Shown one piece after another: positions 1 through 6,549 of a stretch of 14,487 bases of DNA; positions within the stretch are counted from its first letter, which is position 1; each line of letters starts with the position of its first letter. The stretch is taken from the NCBI GenBank assembly GCA_038227745.1, contig JBBRPS010000176.1, positions 1 through 14,487 on the forward strand. The letters run 5' to 3'. Under the pieces are notes generated by a model that saw only the letters and a list, made by a program, of their open reading frames with translations, was not told where the DNA came from and ran no database searches. This DNA is from DASPXY01 sp038227745 (lineage in GTDB: Bacteria > Planctomycetota > Planctomycetia > Gemmatales > Gemmataceae). The position numbers and the translations under genes are program-made.

Positions 1-34
1 CCGCGCTGGCCCCAGCGCGGTTCTGCGAACCGCG
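1..34 (-). terminator. Overlapping GC-rich hairpins after the kinase operon
   Basis: Two perfect inverted repeats lie just beyond the stop codon of the leftward gene ending at 69. One has 9-bp arms at 1-9 and 12-20 with a 2-nt loop. The other has 8-bp arms at 16-23 and 27-34 with a 3-nt loop. They share bases 16-20, so only one can form at a time. The position fits a transcription terminator for the minus-strand operon. A downstream T-run cannot be checked because it would lie outside the window. Confidence 0.45.
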
Positions 35-68
35 GCTAACCGGACAGCTTCCCCCTTCAGGCCACGGT

Positions 69-803
69 TCAGTTGGTGGTGATGGTGTATTGAGAGTTTT
101 GGCCCAGATTTTGGACGTAGATCTTGATCGCCACATTTCCCCCGGGGGTCCAGGTGTAGTAGCTGGTCGTCACAAGGGCGCTCACCAGCTCGCCCTGGCC
201 CGGAGCGATGATCCGGAAGCGAACGGGGCGGTTGCTTTGGAAGGCGATCGCGGCGCGTTGGCGCCCCTGGAAGTGGATCGTGAAAATGTGCAGCCCCCCC
301 GACTGGACAAAGCGGCTGATCCGCTTCGGACCGCCGAAGGCGCCGCGTTCGTTGAACTCCTCCGAGCCGTCGTACTTGCGGGCCTTGGCTGCCTTGATCA
401 GGGCTTCCACCGTGCCGGGCTTCAGCTCGGCGCCGTAGACCCTGGCCTCTTTGAAAAGCTCCTCAGCCTGCGCCGCGAGGCTCTTTTCCTTAACGGCAGG
501 CGCGTTGACCTTATTTCCCTTCTCGTCCTCGACGGGTACGTCCAGCGTCCCGAGCTTGCCCCTGGTCAGGGCGTTGACTTTCAGGAGCAGTCCCGCCGCC
601 GTGACCAGGGCCTCGGGGGCCATGGTTTTGCGGCCGAACTCTGTCACCTCGGCGGCGGTGGCCAGGATCCTGACGTCGTCCGCTTGCGCCTCCGCCTCGC
701 TCTGCTTCTGCTTCTTCCCCTGGGCCTGGGCCGGATCGGCAAGACACAAGGCCCCCATGCTGCCGATCAGCACCACCACCGCCAGCCAGCGCCACGTCGT
801 CAT
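69..803 (-). CDS. Exported protein with a PPC-like beta-rich C-terminus, function unknown
   Basis: This is a 244-residue protein I cannot name. Residues 1-27 form a clear Sec signal peptide: basic start, hydrophobic core VVVLIGSMGALCLA, then cleavage after AQA. No proper lipobox surrounds C20. Residues 28-45 are charged and Gln/Lys-rich, and about 45-140 look alpha-helical. Residues 165-244 are beta-rich, with HIFTIHFQG, an FRIIAPGQGE stretch, TWTPGG and a C-terminal YTITTN. This pattern resembles the pre-peptidase C-terminal (PPC) type beta-sandwich, without any attached protease; that similarity is judged by eye. A good Shine-Dalgarno (AAAGGAGAAAGCG) precedes the ATG. The gene starts 30 bp after the kinase stop codon, so it is probably translated from the same mRNA. 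It is likely secreted or periplasmic and could be the ligand or partner of the kinase's extracytoplasmic propeller (inference). Confidence 0.8.
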   Translation of the reverse strand: MTTWRWLAVVVLIGSMGALCLADPAQAQGKKQKQSEAEAQADDVRILATAAEVTEFGRKTMAPEALVTAAGLLLKVNALTRGKLGTLDVPVEDEKGNKVNAPAVKEKSLAAQAEELFKEARVYGAELKPGTVEALIKAAKARKYDGSEEFNERGAFGGPKRISRFVQSGGLHIFTIHFQGRQRAAIAFQSNRPVRFRIIAPGQGELVSALVTTSYYTWTPGGNVAIKIYVQNLGQNSQYTITTN

Positions 804-833
804 CGCTTTCTCCTTTCAGGCACGCGCCCCGGC

Positions 834-3332
834 TCAGCGGGGCAGCTCCCATAAACGGACCGTGCCGTCCTGGCCACAGGAAACCGCCTTACGTCCGTCG
901 GCGGCACACGCCACACCATGCACCGCTCCCCGGTGGCCGGTAAAGCGGCCACCGGGGACTTCCTTCGCCGTCGCCACGTCCCACAGCCGCACGGTGCCGT
1001 CCGCGCCGGCCGATAGGATGCGCTGCCCGTCGGCCGTGAAGACCGCCTGACGGACTGCCCCCTTGTGCCCGTCCAGGGTGCGGGCCGTGCGCGTCTGGAA
1101 ATCCCACAGCCGCACCGTGCCGTCGTCCCCGGCCGACAGGGCGAGTACCCCGTCGGGAGCGACGGCGACGCTGCGCACCGCGCCCTTGTGGCCCTCCAGC
1201 ACGTCGAGCTTCTTGCCCAGCGCGGCGTCCCAGACGATGACCTTGCCGTCGCCCCCGGCGGTCAGCAACCGCTTGCCGTCGGGGCTGAACGCCACTCCGT
1301 AGACCCCCTCGCCCTCGTTGGCCGGCAGCGTGAGATCCTTTCCATCATCCTTCCTGTCCCCCCCGGCGGAAGGCACCTGGCGGATCATGGCCACGCCGTC
1401 CGCCGCGCCGGAAGCGAGCCGTTTGCCGTCGGCCGAAAAGGTCAGGGCGGTCACCCGGCTCGCGTGGTCGGACTCCCTGGGCGTCTGGGCTATCTGCTTT
1501 CGTGTCCGCACGTCCCAGAGGCGGATAGACCGGTCGTCGGCGATTCGTCCCGGACCGCCGCCGCCCGACGCCGCGGAGCGGCCGTCCGGAGCAAACGCCA
1601 GCGCTCGCACTGGGCCCTTGTGTTCTTCAAAAAACTGCGCCTTGCCGGGCCCGGCAGCATCCCAGACCCCGACGCGACGGTTGCTGCCAGCCGACAGGAT
1701 CCACAACGCGCCCTTGCGCGGCGAGGCGGCCACGGCCCAGACGGGCCCCGAGTGAGCGTCGTGCCCTCCGACCTCGCCGACCAACCGCAGCGGCACCGTG
1801 AGCTGCTGCCCCGGCTTGACGACGAAGCCTTCGGGCACCGGCCGGCGCTTCGCGTTCTCCGCCGCGGGCCGGAGCAGGTAATCCCCCGGAGCCAGCTCGA
1901 GGCGGAGGCTGCCGGCCAGGTCGATCGTCTGTTCCTTGCCGCCGCCGAGGAGCACCAGCCGCGCGCCCGGCCTGTCCAGCTGGAGCGTTACTTCACCGGG
2001 CGCGGGGGGCGCGGGGCCTGGGGACGGGGCCAGCAGCCAGGCCGACAGCCCGGCCACGGCAAGCAAGGCGGCCAGGGCGGCGAGGAACAGCCTGCGGCGC
2101 CGCCCGCCGCGCCGGCCGGCACGCTTCTCATCGATTTGTGCCAGCACCGCAGCGACTTCGCGCGCCGAGGCGGGCCGGTCTTCGGGCTTCTTGGCCAACA
2201 GGCGCACGATCAGTCGCGCCAGCTCCCTGGGGACGGCCGGGTTGATCCGCTCCGGGGGCTCGGGCTGTGCCGTGACGACCCGCGCGAGGATCGCAATGGT
2301 GCTGGGCCCCTCGAAGGCCGGGCGGCCGGTCGCCATCCGGTAGAGCACACAGCCCAGGCTGAACAGGTCGGCGCGGGGGTCGATCGGCTCGCCGGAGGCC
2401 TGCTCCGGTGCCATGTACGCCGGCGTGCCGACGATCAGGCCTGCCTGACTGACGCCCCCGTCCTCGCCCTCGATGGCACGCGCCAGGCCGAAGTCGAGGA
2501 TCTTCACCGGGCCGGTTCCTTCCGCCGGTCCGCCGGCGGCCGCAGCGGGGGCGAGAGGGCTGCAGAGGAAGATGTTGGCGGGCTTGATGTCGCGGTGGAC
2601 CAGCCCCCGCTCGTGCGCGGCCGCCAGCCCCTCGGCGATCTGGCGGCCGATGCGCAGTGTCGCGTCGAGCGGCAGCGGCCCCCCGGCCCCGCGCAGGCGT
2701 TCCTCCAGGGATTCGCCGCGTAACAGCGGCAGGACCAGGTACGGCACGCCGCGGTGTTCGTTGACCTCGTAGATGGTGACGATGTTCTCGTGCTCGACCG
2801 CGGCGACGCTTTGCGCCTCGCGCAGGAAGCGGCGGCGCACGTCCGCGCGGGCGGTCAGCTCCGGCTTGATCACTTTCAGGGCGATCTGCCGCTTCAGCCT
2901 CGGGTCGTCGGCGAGGAAGACCGCCCCCATCCCGCCGGAGCCGAGGAGTTGGCGGACCCGGTAAGGCCCCAGCCAGCCGATTTCCCCCTCCTGCCGGGGC
3001 GGCTCGAGAAAGTCGAACGCGGCCGGGGGCGCCGCGGCTGTGGCGCCCGTGTCACCGGGCGGGTCGCCGGTAAGGGAAAGGGTGTCCCCCATGAACGCCC
3101 GCTTGAGCCGGCTGATCAGCACGGGCACCAGGTCGGGCAGAGTTTGCTCCTGCCGGGCGGCGCGCATAGCCTGGACGAGCGGGTCGATGCCGGGCAGCGC
3201 CTCCAGGGTCTGCACGCAGCGGGGGCAGCCGGCGAGGTGCTCCCCGACCGCGCCGGCGCGGTCGGCGGGCAGCTTGCCGAGCACGAATTGCTGCAACTCG
3301 CCGTGGTCGGGGCAGTCGGGAACCGTCACCAT
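834..3332 (-). CDS. Membrane Ser/Thr protein kinase with zinc-finger-like N-terminus and WD40 propeller
   Basis: This 832-residue protein phosphorylates Ser/Thr and probably signals together with the upstream sigma factor. In order: residues 1-50 hold an anti-sigma-like zinc segment (C7, H10, then H32-x3-C36-x2-C39). Residues 124-400 are a Hanks-type kinase with all key motifs: GSGGMG 131-136, Lys153 in ALKVIK, Glu172, HRDIKPAN with Asp248, DFG 280-282 and APE 308-310. An Ala/Gly-rich insert (about 258-274) sits before DFG. A basic stretch RRGGRRRR precedes one membrane helix (415-434). Residues 446-519 resemble a PEGA-type beta domain. Residues 523-832 form seven WD40 repeats, enough for one closed propeller, ending in WD or WEL motifs. 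The kinase should face the cytoplasm and the propeller the exterior. The open frame extends 129 codons upstream, but ATG 3332 is chosen because GGAGGG lies 9 nt before it and the zinc motif begins there. Confidence 0.93.
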   Translation of the reverse strand: MVTVPDCPDHGELQQFVLGKLPADRAGAVGEHLAGCPRCVQTLEALPGIDPLVQAMRAARQEQTLPDLVPVLISRLKRAFMGDTLSLTGDPPGDTGATAAAPPAAFDFLEPPRQEGEIGWLGPYRVRQLLGSGGMGAVFLADDPRLKRQIALKVIKPELTARADVRRRFLREAQSVAAVEHENIVTIYEVNEHRGVPYLVLPLLRGESLEERLRGAGGPLPLDATLRIGRQIAEGLAAAHERGLVHRDIKPANIFLCSPLAPAAAAGGPAEGTGPVKILDFGLARAIEGEDGGVSQAGLIVGTPAYMAPEQASGEPIDPRADLFSLGCVLYRMATGRPAFEGPSTIAILARVVTAQPEPPERINPAVPRELARLIVRLLAKKPEDRPASAREVAAVLAQIDEKRAGRRGGRRRRLFLAALAALLAVAGLSAWLLAPSPGPAPPAPGEVTLQLDRPGARLVLLGGGKEQTIDLAGSLRLELAPGDYLLRPAAENAKRRPVPEGFVVKPGQQLTVPLRLVGEVGGHDAHSGPVWAVAASPRKGALWILSAGSNRRVGVWDAAGPGKAQFFEEHKGPVRALAFAPDGRSAASGGGGPGRIADDRSIRLWDVRTRKQIAQTPRESDHASRVTALTFSADGKRLASGAADGVAMIRQVPSAGGDRKDDGKDLTLPANEGEGVYGVAFSPDGKRLLTAGGDGKVIVWDAALGKKLDVLEGHKGAVRSVAVAPDGVLALSAGDDGTVRLWDFQTRTARTLDGHKGAVRQAVFTADGQRILSAGADGTVRLWDVATAKEVPGGRFTGHRGAVHGVACAADGRKAVSCGQDGTVRLWELPR

Positions 3333-3341
3333 GAGGAAACG

Positions 3342-3347
3342 CCCTCC
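3342..3347 (-). promoter_or_regulatory. Shine-Dalgarno that fixes the kinase start
   Basis: GGAGGG on the minus strand, 9 nt before ATG 3332. It decides for the 832-residue form over the longer in-frame reading, whose extra N-terminus would overlap the sigma gene and has shadow-like Arg/Gly/Ala-rich composition. Confidence 0.7.
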
Positions 3348-3395
3348 GTTCGCCGGATACGCTTCTGCCAGGGAGTACGCACGAACCCGGCACGA

Positions 3396-3404
3396 CCTGT
3401 CAAA
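3396..3404 (-). promoter_or_regulatory. TTTGACAGG box upstream of the kinase gene
   Basis: The minus strand reads TTTGACAGG, including a perfect TTGACA -35-like hexamer, in the 77-bp gap between the sigma and kinase genes. The start codon is about 64 nt downstream. A weak -10-like CGTACT follows at an 18-nt spacing (3 of 6 consensus bases). The same nonamer occurs upstream of the sigma gene at 4079-4087. It could be an internal promoter for the kinase; the evidence is only the repeated box. Confidence 0.25.
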
Positions 3405-3409
3405 AAAGT

Positions 3410-3979
3410 TCAGCAATCGAGCAAGCCGTGGAGATGCTCGCGCAGGTAACGAAGCACCCGGCTCTTGGCCAGGTAGACGGAGTTGACGGAAATGCCCAGC
3501 TCGGCGGCTACCTCGCTGGCGGGCCGGTCGCAGACCACGAACTCCCAGCACGCCCGCCAGACGGCCGGTTGAAACTCGGCCTGCATCAGCGCCAGGGCGC
3601 GGCGAACGAGGGCCTGGCGGTATTCCTCCTCCTCGAAGAAGGGCACCGCGTCCGGCGCGGGCGCCTGCGCCAGCGCCGCCGCGCCTGCCGGTGCGGGGTT
3701 GAGCGCCCGCCGCCGGCACCAGTCCCTCCAGCGGTTGACCAGGACCGTCTTGAGCCAGGCGCGGAAGCTCTGGCGGGGGTCGTAGTGGAACGTGGGGAGC
3801 TTCTCCACGAGCGTGGCAAAGACATCCTGGACGAGGTCGGCCGTGTCGTGTTCGCTCAGCCCAAGCCGGCGGGCCCAGGTGAAGAAGAGAGGCGTATATA
3901 GATCGATGAATTGCTGCCAGGCTTGCCGTGTCGGATCGGTCTTGATCCTCTCCATCAGGCTGGGCAACGTGGTGAACAT
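3410..3979 (-). CDS. ECF-type RNA polymerase sigma factor (kinase-linked)
   Basis: This 189-residue sigma-70 family protein would direct RNA polymerase to a dedicated promoter set. Sigma region 2 spans about residues 19-92 and includes the core-binding DTADLVQDVFATL segment and the -10-recognising FRAWLKTVLVNRWRDWCRRR. An Ala/Pro-rich linker (about 95-112) follows. Region 4 (about 118-183) has the helix-turn-helix RPASEVAAELGISVNSVYLA. There are no region 1 or 3 domains, so it is of the ECF class, at normal ECF length. The frame is open 61 codons further upstream, but that stretch is Arg/Gly/Pro-rich and not sigma-like. ATG 3979 is preceded by AGGA about 9 nt away and begins the conserved LPSLMERIKTD segment. 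It is the first gene of the minus-strand unit, 77 bp ahead of the kinase. Sigma genes beside Ser/Thr kinases are a known planctomycete arrangement. The regulon is unknown. Confidence 0.92.
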   Translation of the reverse strand: MFTTLPSLMERIKTDPTRQAWQQFIDLYTPLFFTWARRLGLSEHDTADLVQDVFATLVEKLPTFHYDPRQSFRAWLKTVLVNRWRDWCRRRALNPAPAGAAALAQAPAPDAVPFFEEEEYRQALVRRALALMQAEFQPAVWRACWEFVVCDRPASEVAAELGISVNSVYLAKSRVLRYLREHLHGLLDC

Positions 3980-4078
3980 CGGTGTGTCCTGAAGGATCCC
4001 GCTCCGCACGCGCCGCCCACCAGACACCAGGGGATCAGGCCCTTTCCCCAGCAACGGCAACAGCGACGCTGCGACGAG

Positions 4079-4087
4079 CCTGTCAAA
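4079..4087 (-). promoter_or_regulatory. TTTGACAGG box upstream of the sigma gene
   Basis: The minus strand reads TTTGACAGG about 100 nt before the sigma start codon. It matches the box at 3396-3404, and TCGT follows both boxes once a 1-nt gap is allowed. The -10 region is poor by housekeeping standards, so an ECF-type promoter with its own -10 is possible. A shared box ahead of both genes would fit autoregulation, but two sites are thin evidence. Confidence 0.25.
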
Positions 4088-4246
4088 CTGATACTCTCGG
4101 CGAAACCGGGGCGCCCCGCACTCCTGCCGCGCCGTGGTCGGCCGACGGCGCCCCGAGCGCACCCAACCGCCCTCTTCTCATGCTGCTTTCGCACCAAAGA
4201 CAGTATTGAGCTGTATTCTGCGGGCAGGGGGCTGTCCACGACATTT

Positions 4247-4351
4247 TATTACCCCGGCAAGAAAGGTGCTCACGTAGGACGGCTCTCCTGAGCCGTCCGG
4301 GACGGCTCAGGAGAGCCGTCCTACGGGACGAACTTCCTTGCCGGGGTAATA
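4247..4351. repeat. 105-bp nested palindrome (REP/MITE-like)
   Basis: The outer arms are perfect 15-bp inverted repeats (TATTACCCCGGCAAG at 4247-4261, complement at 4337-4351). Inside is a perfect 25-bp inverted repeat (4274-4298 and 4300-4324) around a single base. Each inner arm is itself a near-palindrome, GGACGGCTC...GAGCCGTCC, so cruciform or multi-branched folding is possible. No open frame lies inside. The structure looks like a short non-autonomous mobile repeat, and transcripts entering it from the toroid gene would likely terminate. I recall similar GGACGGCTCTCCTGAGCCGTCC units scattered in planctomycete genomes, but cannot check this here. Confidence 0.75.
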
Positions 4352-4424
4352 CCAGGGGGGGCTTGCCGGGCTGGTCTGACACGAGCCCGAATCACCAGCG
4401 AGGCCCTCCCCGTCGCCTTGGCCA

Positions 4425-4445
4425 CGCGGGACTCAGCAACCCGCG
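4425..4445 (-). terminator. Short GC hairpin after the toroid-protein gene
   Basis: Six-base GC arms (4425-4430 and 4440-4445) flank a 9-nt loop, starting 5 nt after the stop codon of the minus-strand gene ending at 4451. No T-run follows, so intrinsic termination is uncertain; the larger palindrome downstream may do this job. Confidence 0.3.
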
Positions 4446-4450
4446 AAACC

Positions 4451-5494
4451 TCACCGCTCCTCCTTCGCCGGCGCCGGGAACAGGTGCCCCCAGCCGAGCA
4501 ACTGCGGCTCGGGCGGCAGCGGATCCGCCGGGCGCAGCAGGCCGGCCATCACCAGCGTGCCGACGTGGAAATACACCGCGTCGGCGTCGGACGGGCTGCC
4601 GGGGTAGTGGCCGAAGCCGCCGTCGGGGTTGCGGCAGCTCAGCGCCCACTTCGCCGCCCGCGCGATCGCCTTCTTGACCTCCGGTCGGTCGCCGCCCAAA
4701 TGCTTCAGCACGAAGACGGCGTCGAACCCGGCGTGTCGGTCGCGCGGCGGCGGGTTGATGAGCCAGCTACCGTCCGGCTTCTGCTCGCGCAGCACGCGCT
4801 TCAGGATCGCCTCGGCCTTTGGCGTCTTCTCGCCGAGCAGCCGGTAGTAGTGGACGAGGTGGAATGTGGCGGCGATGTGGTTGTTCATGTAGCCGTCGTC
4901 TGCCTGCACCAGCAGGGCGCGGATCCTCCGGTCGATCTCCGGCGGGACGGGACGGCCCGCGGCACGGTAGGCGAGCGGGAAGAAGCTCGTCGTGTACGGC
5001 GGCAGGGCACCGGGGTTGTCCCGGGCGATCGCATCCAGGACGGGCACCGCATCGTATTTCGGCCTGGCGCCGAGGGCATGCAGCGCGACGAGGGCCTGCG
5101 TGGTGTTGTACAGGGCGCCCGGCGCCGAGTTCGGATCGACGGTCCCCGCCTTGTTGACGAACTTCCCGTCCTTCTCCTGGCGGCTCAGGAAAAACTCCGC
5201 GGTCTTCCGCTCGTGGGGCAGCTTCCAGCCGAAGGTGCGGTGCAGGATGACAGCATAGGCGGGCGCCGCCAGATCGCTGTACGCGGTGTCGGCCATCCCC
5301 CGGTAGGCGGGGTCCAGCCCGGGGCGGAACGACCCGTTCGGCCCGGCGGTCTTCTCGAAGAAGTCGCGCAGGCCGACGATGACGGGGATGCCGGACTGCG
5401 GCGGTCCCTGGGCGAGCACGGTGGACGACTCAGGGGAGGGGAGCAGCGCTAGGGCGGCGGGCGTGAGGAGGAGCGCGGCGAGGCACCGGGTCAT
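4451..5494 (-). CDS. Exported alpha/alpha-toroid protein (prenyltransferase/squalene-oxidase repeats)
   Basis: This is a 347-residue protein. A signal peptide covers about residues 1-29 (CLAALLLTPAALALLP, then SSTVLAQ). The rest shows the repeat pattern of terpenoid-cyclase/prenyltransferase toroids: QEKDGKFV (106-113), TTQALVALHAL (131-141), QADDGYMNNHIAATFHLVHYY (197-217), QKPDGSWL (238-245) and CRNPDGGFG (287-295) followed by DADAVYFHVGTLVMAGLL. There is no DxDD cyclase motif and no prenyltransferase zinc triad that I can see. With export as well, enzymatic cyclisation or prenylation is unlikely, and a binding or structural role is more plausible. The fold class is the one used by macroglobulin thioester domains, but no GCxEQ motif is present. 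ATG 5494 is chosen because GAGGG precedes it closely and the signal peptide starts there; the frame runs 48 codons further up without signal-like features. It is divergent from the sigma/macroglobulin genes. Confidence 0.85.
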   Translation of the reverse strand: MTRCLAALLLTPAALALLPSPESSTVLAQGPPQSGIPVIVGLRDFFEKTAGPNGSFRPGLDPAYRGMADTAYSDLAAPAYAVILHRTFGWKLPHERKTAEFFLSRQEKDGKFVNKAGTVDPNSAPGALYNTTQALVALHALGARPKYDAVPVLDAIARDNPGALPPYTTSFFPLAYRAAGRPVPPEIDRRIRALLVQADDGYMNNHIAATFHLVHYYRLLGEKTPKAEAILKRVLREQKPDGSWLINPPPRDRHAGFDAVFVLKHLGGDRPEVKKAIARAAKWALSCRNPDGGFGHYPGSPSDADAVYFHVGTLVMAGLLRPADPLPPEPQLLGWGHLFPAPAKEER

Positions 5495-5860
5495 GAGTCC
5501 CTCATCAAACCGCGGCCAGGGCGGGGCCTGGAGGTGTCGGTGAAGTTGCTTTTCTGCATTGTGCGCCGCCACACCCGCCGATGCAACCGCATTCTCGCCA
5601 ACGCCCGCGGAGCCGCGGAGGCCCCACAATCCCTGCAAAATCTCCTTGCCCTCGATGGCTCGCCCCGGCTACGATGCTCCCCTGGGGCCGCCTCCGTCCG
5701 CCGGGCGGCGCGACGAACCGCTCTCTCCGTCCTTATCCCTTGCGCGACCCCACAAGGAAGGCCGCCCACGACCAGCCGGTGACACGCGACGTGCCTCGCG
5801 GGTTTTCCGCGTTGCCGACCAATCCAAACGCCGGGCTCTCTCGTCTTTTCAGGTGGTAAC
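5495..5860. other. Divergent intergenic region between toroid and sigma genes
   Basis: These 366 bp carry no convincing gene. Short frames across them have Arg/Pro-rich composition and no ribosome site. The stretch must hold leftward promoter signals for the exported toroid gene and rightward signals for the sigma gene at 5861, so it is the natural place for shared control. I found only a weak sigma-70-like candidate for the rightward direction. Confidence 0.55.
5646..5675 (+). promoter_or_regulatory. Weak sigma-70-like promoter candidate
   Basis: TTGCCC (5646-5651) and TACGAT (5670-5675) are separated by 18 bp on the plus strand, about 185 bp before the sigma start codon. Each hexamer matches the consensus only in part, and in GC-rich DNA such pairs occur by chance. 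Confidence 0.22.
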
Positions 5861-6412
5861 ATGGCCAAACTCGACGAGCACGTGTCCGCCCGACCCGAAG
5901 GGGCCGCCAACGGAGCGCCTTCCCCGGGCGATCTGCTGGTCCGTGCTTTCAACGACTTGCGCGATGAACTGATCAGCACGCTGCTCTTCGTGCTGGGCAA
6001 CAAGGACGATGCCCAGGACGCTGCCCAGGACGTGTTCATCAAGTGCTGGGGGGCGCGCGACCAGCTGCACCAGGTCGTCAACCTCCGTGCCTGGATCTTC
6101 CGCGTCGGCTTCAACACCGCCAAGGACATGCAGCGCAGCGCCTGGAACCGCCGGTCCCGGCCGCTGCGGGGGGAGGCTCTCATGATGGGCACCGATCCGG
6201 CCCCCGCCCAGGCCCTCGAGTACAAGGAATCCGTCGAGCGCCTGCGCCGGGCCATCCTCGAGCTGCGCGAGGAGGAGAAGGAGGTCTTCCTCATGCGGCA
6301 GAACGGCGACCTGACCTACGAGCAGATCGCCGAGATCCGCCACTGCCCCGTCGGCACCGTCAAGACGCAGATGCGCAGCGCCCTCGACAAGCTGCGAAAG
6401 CAGCTTGTTTGA
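5861..6412 (+). CDS. ECF-type RNA polymerase sigma factor (macroglobulin-linked)
   Basis: This is a 183-residue sigma-70 family protein. After a short polar N-terminus, region 2 spans about residues 27-95, with DDAQDAAQDVFIKCW (core binding) and LRAWIFRVGFNTAKDM (the -10-recognition helix). Region 4 spans about 125-180, with the helix-turn-helix LTYEQIAEIRHCPVGTVKTQMRS contained in it. There is no region 1 or 3, so the protein is of the ECF class and of typical length. ATG 5861 has AGGTGG 4 nt upstream. The gene is followed after 137 bp, on the same strand, by the zinc-finger/macroglobulin gene, the classic place for the cognate anti-sigma factor. Its target genes are unknown; the divergent toroid gene and its own operon are the first candidates. 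It differs clearly in sequence from the other sigma factor in the window, so the two are not a recent duplication. Confidence 0.93.
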   Translation: MAKLDEHVSARPEGAANGAPSPGDLLVRAFNDLRDELISTLLFVLGNKDDAQDAAQDVFIKCWGARDQLHQVVNLRAWIFRVGFNTAKDMQRSAWNRRSRPLRGEALMMGTDPAPAQALEYKESVERLRRAILELREEEKEVFLMRQNGDLTYEQIAEIRHCPVGTVKTQMRSALDKLRKQLV

Positions 6413-6421
6413 CTTCCTCCC

Positions 6422-6442
6422 CCTCTCCCCCGCGGGGAGAGG
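6422..6442 (+). promoter_or_regulatory. Intercistronic hairpin between sigma and macroglobulin genes
   Basis: Perfect 9-bp arms (CCTCTCCCC at 6422-6430 and GGGGAGAGG at 6434-6442) surround a 3-nt loop, 10 nt after the sigma stop codon. There is no T-run, so this is more likely an mRNA-stability or attenuation element, or a small repeat, than a full terminator. It could lower expression of the 5.9-kb downstream gene relative to the sigma gene. Confidence 0.45.
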
Positions 6443-6549
6443 AGAGAAAAGCCCTCCGGTTTCCTCTCCGCCTTTAACCCCGATACACTCACTGCGCCGC
6501 GGGGCCTGCGCCCGGGTCCGGCGGCGGTCGTTCGCAGCCTGGAGAGACC

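Larger units (their letters stand above)
3980..4450. other. Intergenic region upstream of the kinase-linked sigma gene
   Basis: These 471 bp hold no gene I can support. They separate the start of the sigma gene (3979) from the end of the toroid-protein gene (4451), both on the minus strand. They contain the TTTGACAGG box (4079-4087), a relatively AT-rich patch (about 4190-4250) where a leftward promoter could sit, the nested palindrome (4247-4351) and a short GC hairpin (4425-4445). Small frames here lack start signals and have repeat-derived composition. Confidence 0.6.

Noticed and set aside
1065..2723. Open frame of 552 codons on the plus strand opposite the kinase
   Set aside because: It has Arg/Pro/Gly-rich translation without domains, while the minus strand encodes clear kinase and WD40 motifs.
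3333..3719. N-terminal extension of the kinase by 129 codons
   Set aside because: It overlaps the sigma gene in another frame, is low-complexity, and the good ribosome site before 3332 marks the real start.
3980..4162. N-terminal extension of the kinase-linked sigma factor by 61 codons
   Set aside because: The added residues are Arg/Gly-rich and not sigma-like. The conserved part begins at 3979, and the TTTGACAGG box lies inside the extension.
4451..5494. Squalene/hopene cyclase or protein prenyltransferase enzyme
   Set aside because: It carries a signal peptide, is too short for a cyclase, and has no DxDD motif or zinc triad. Only the repeat fold is supported.
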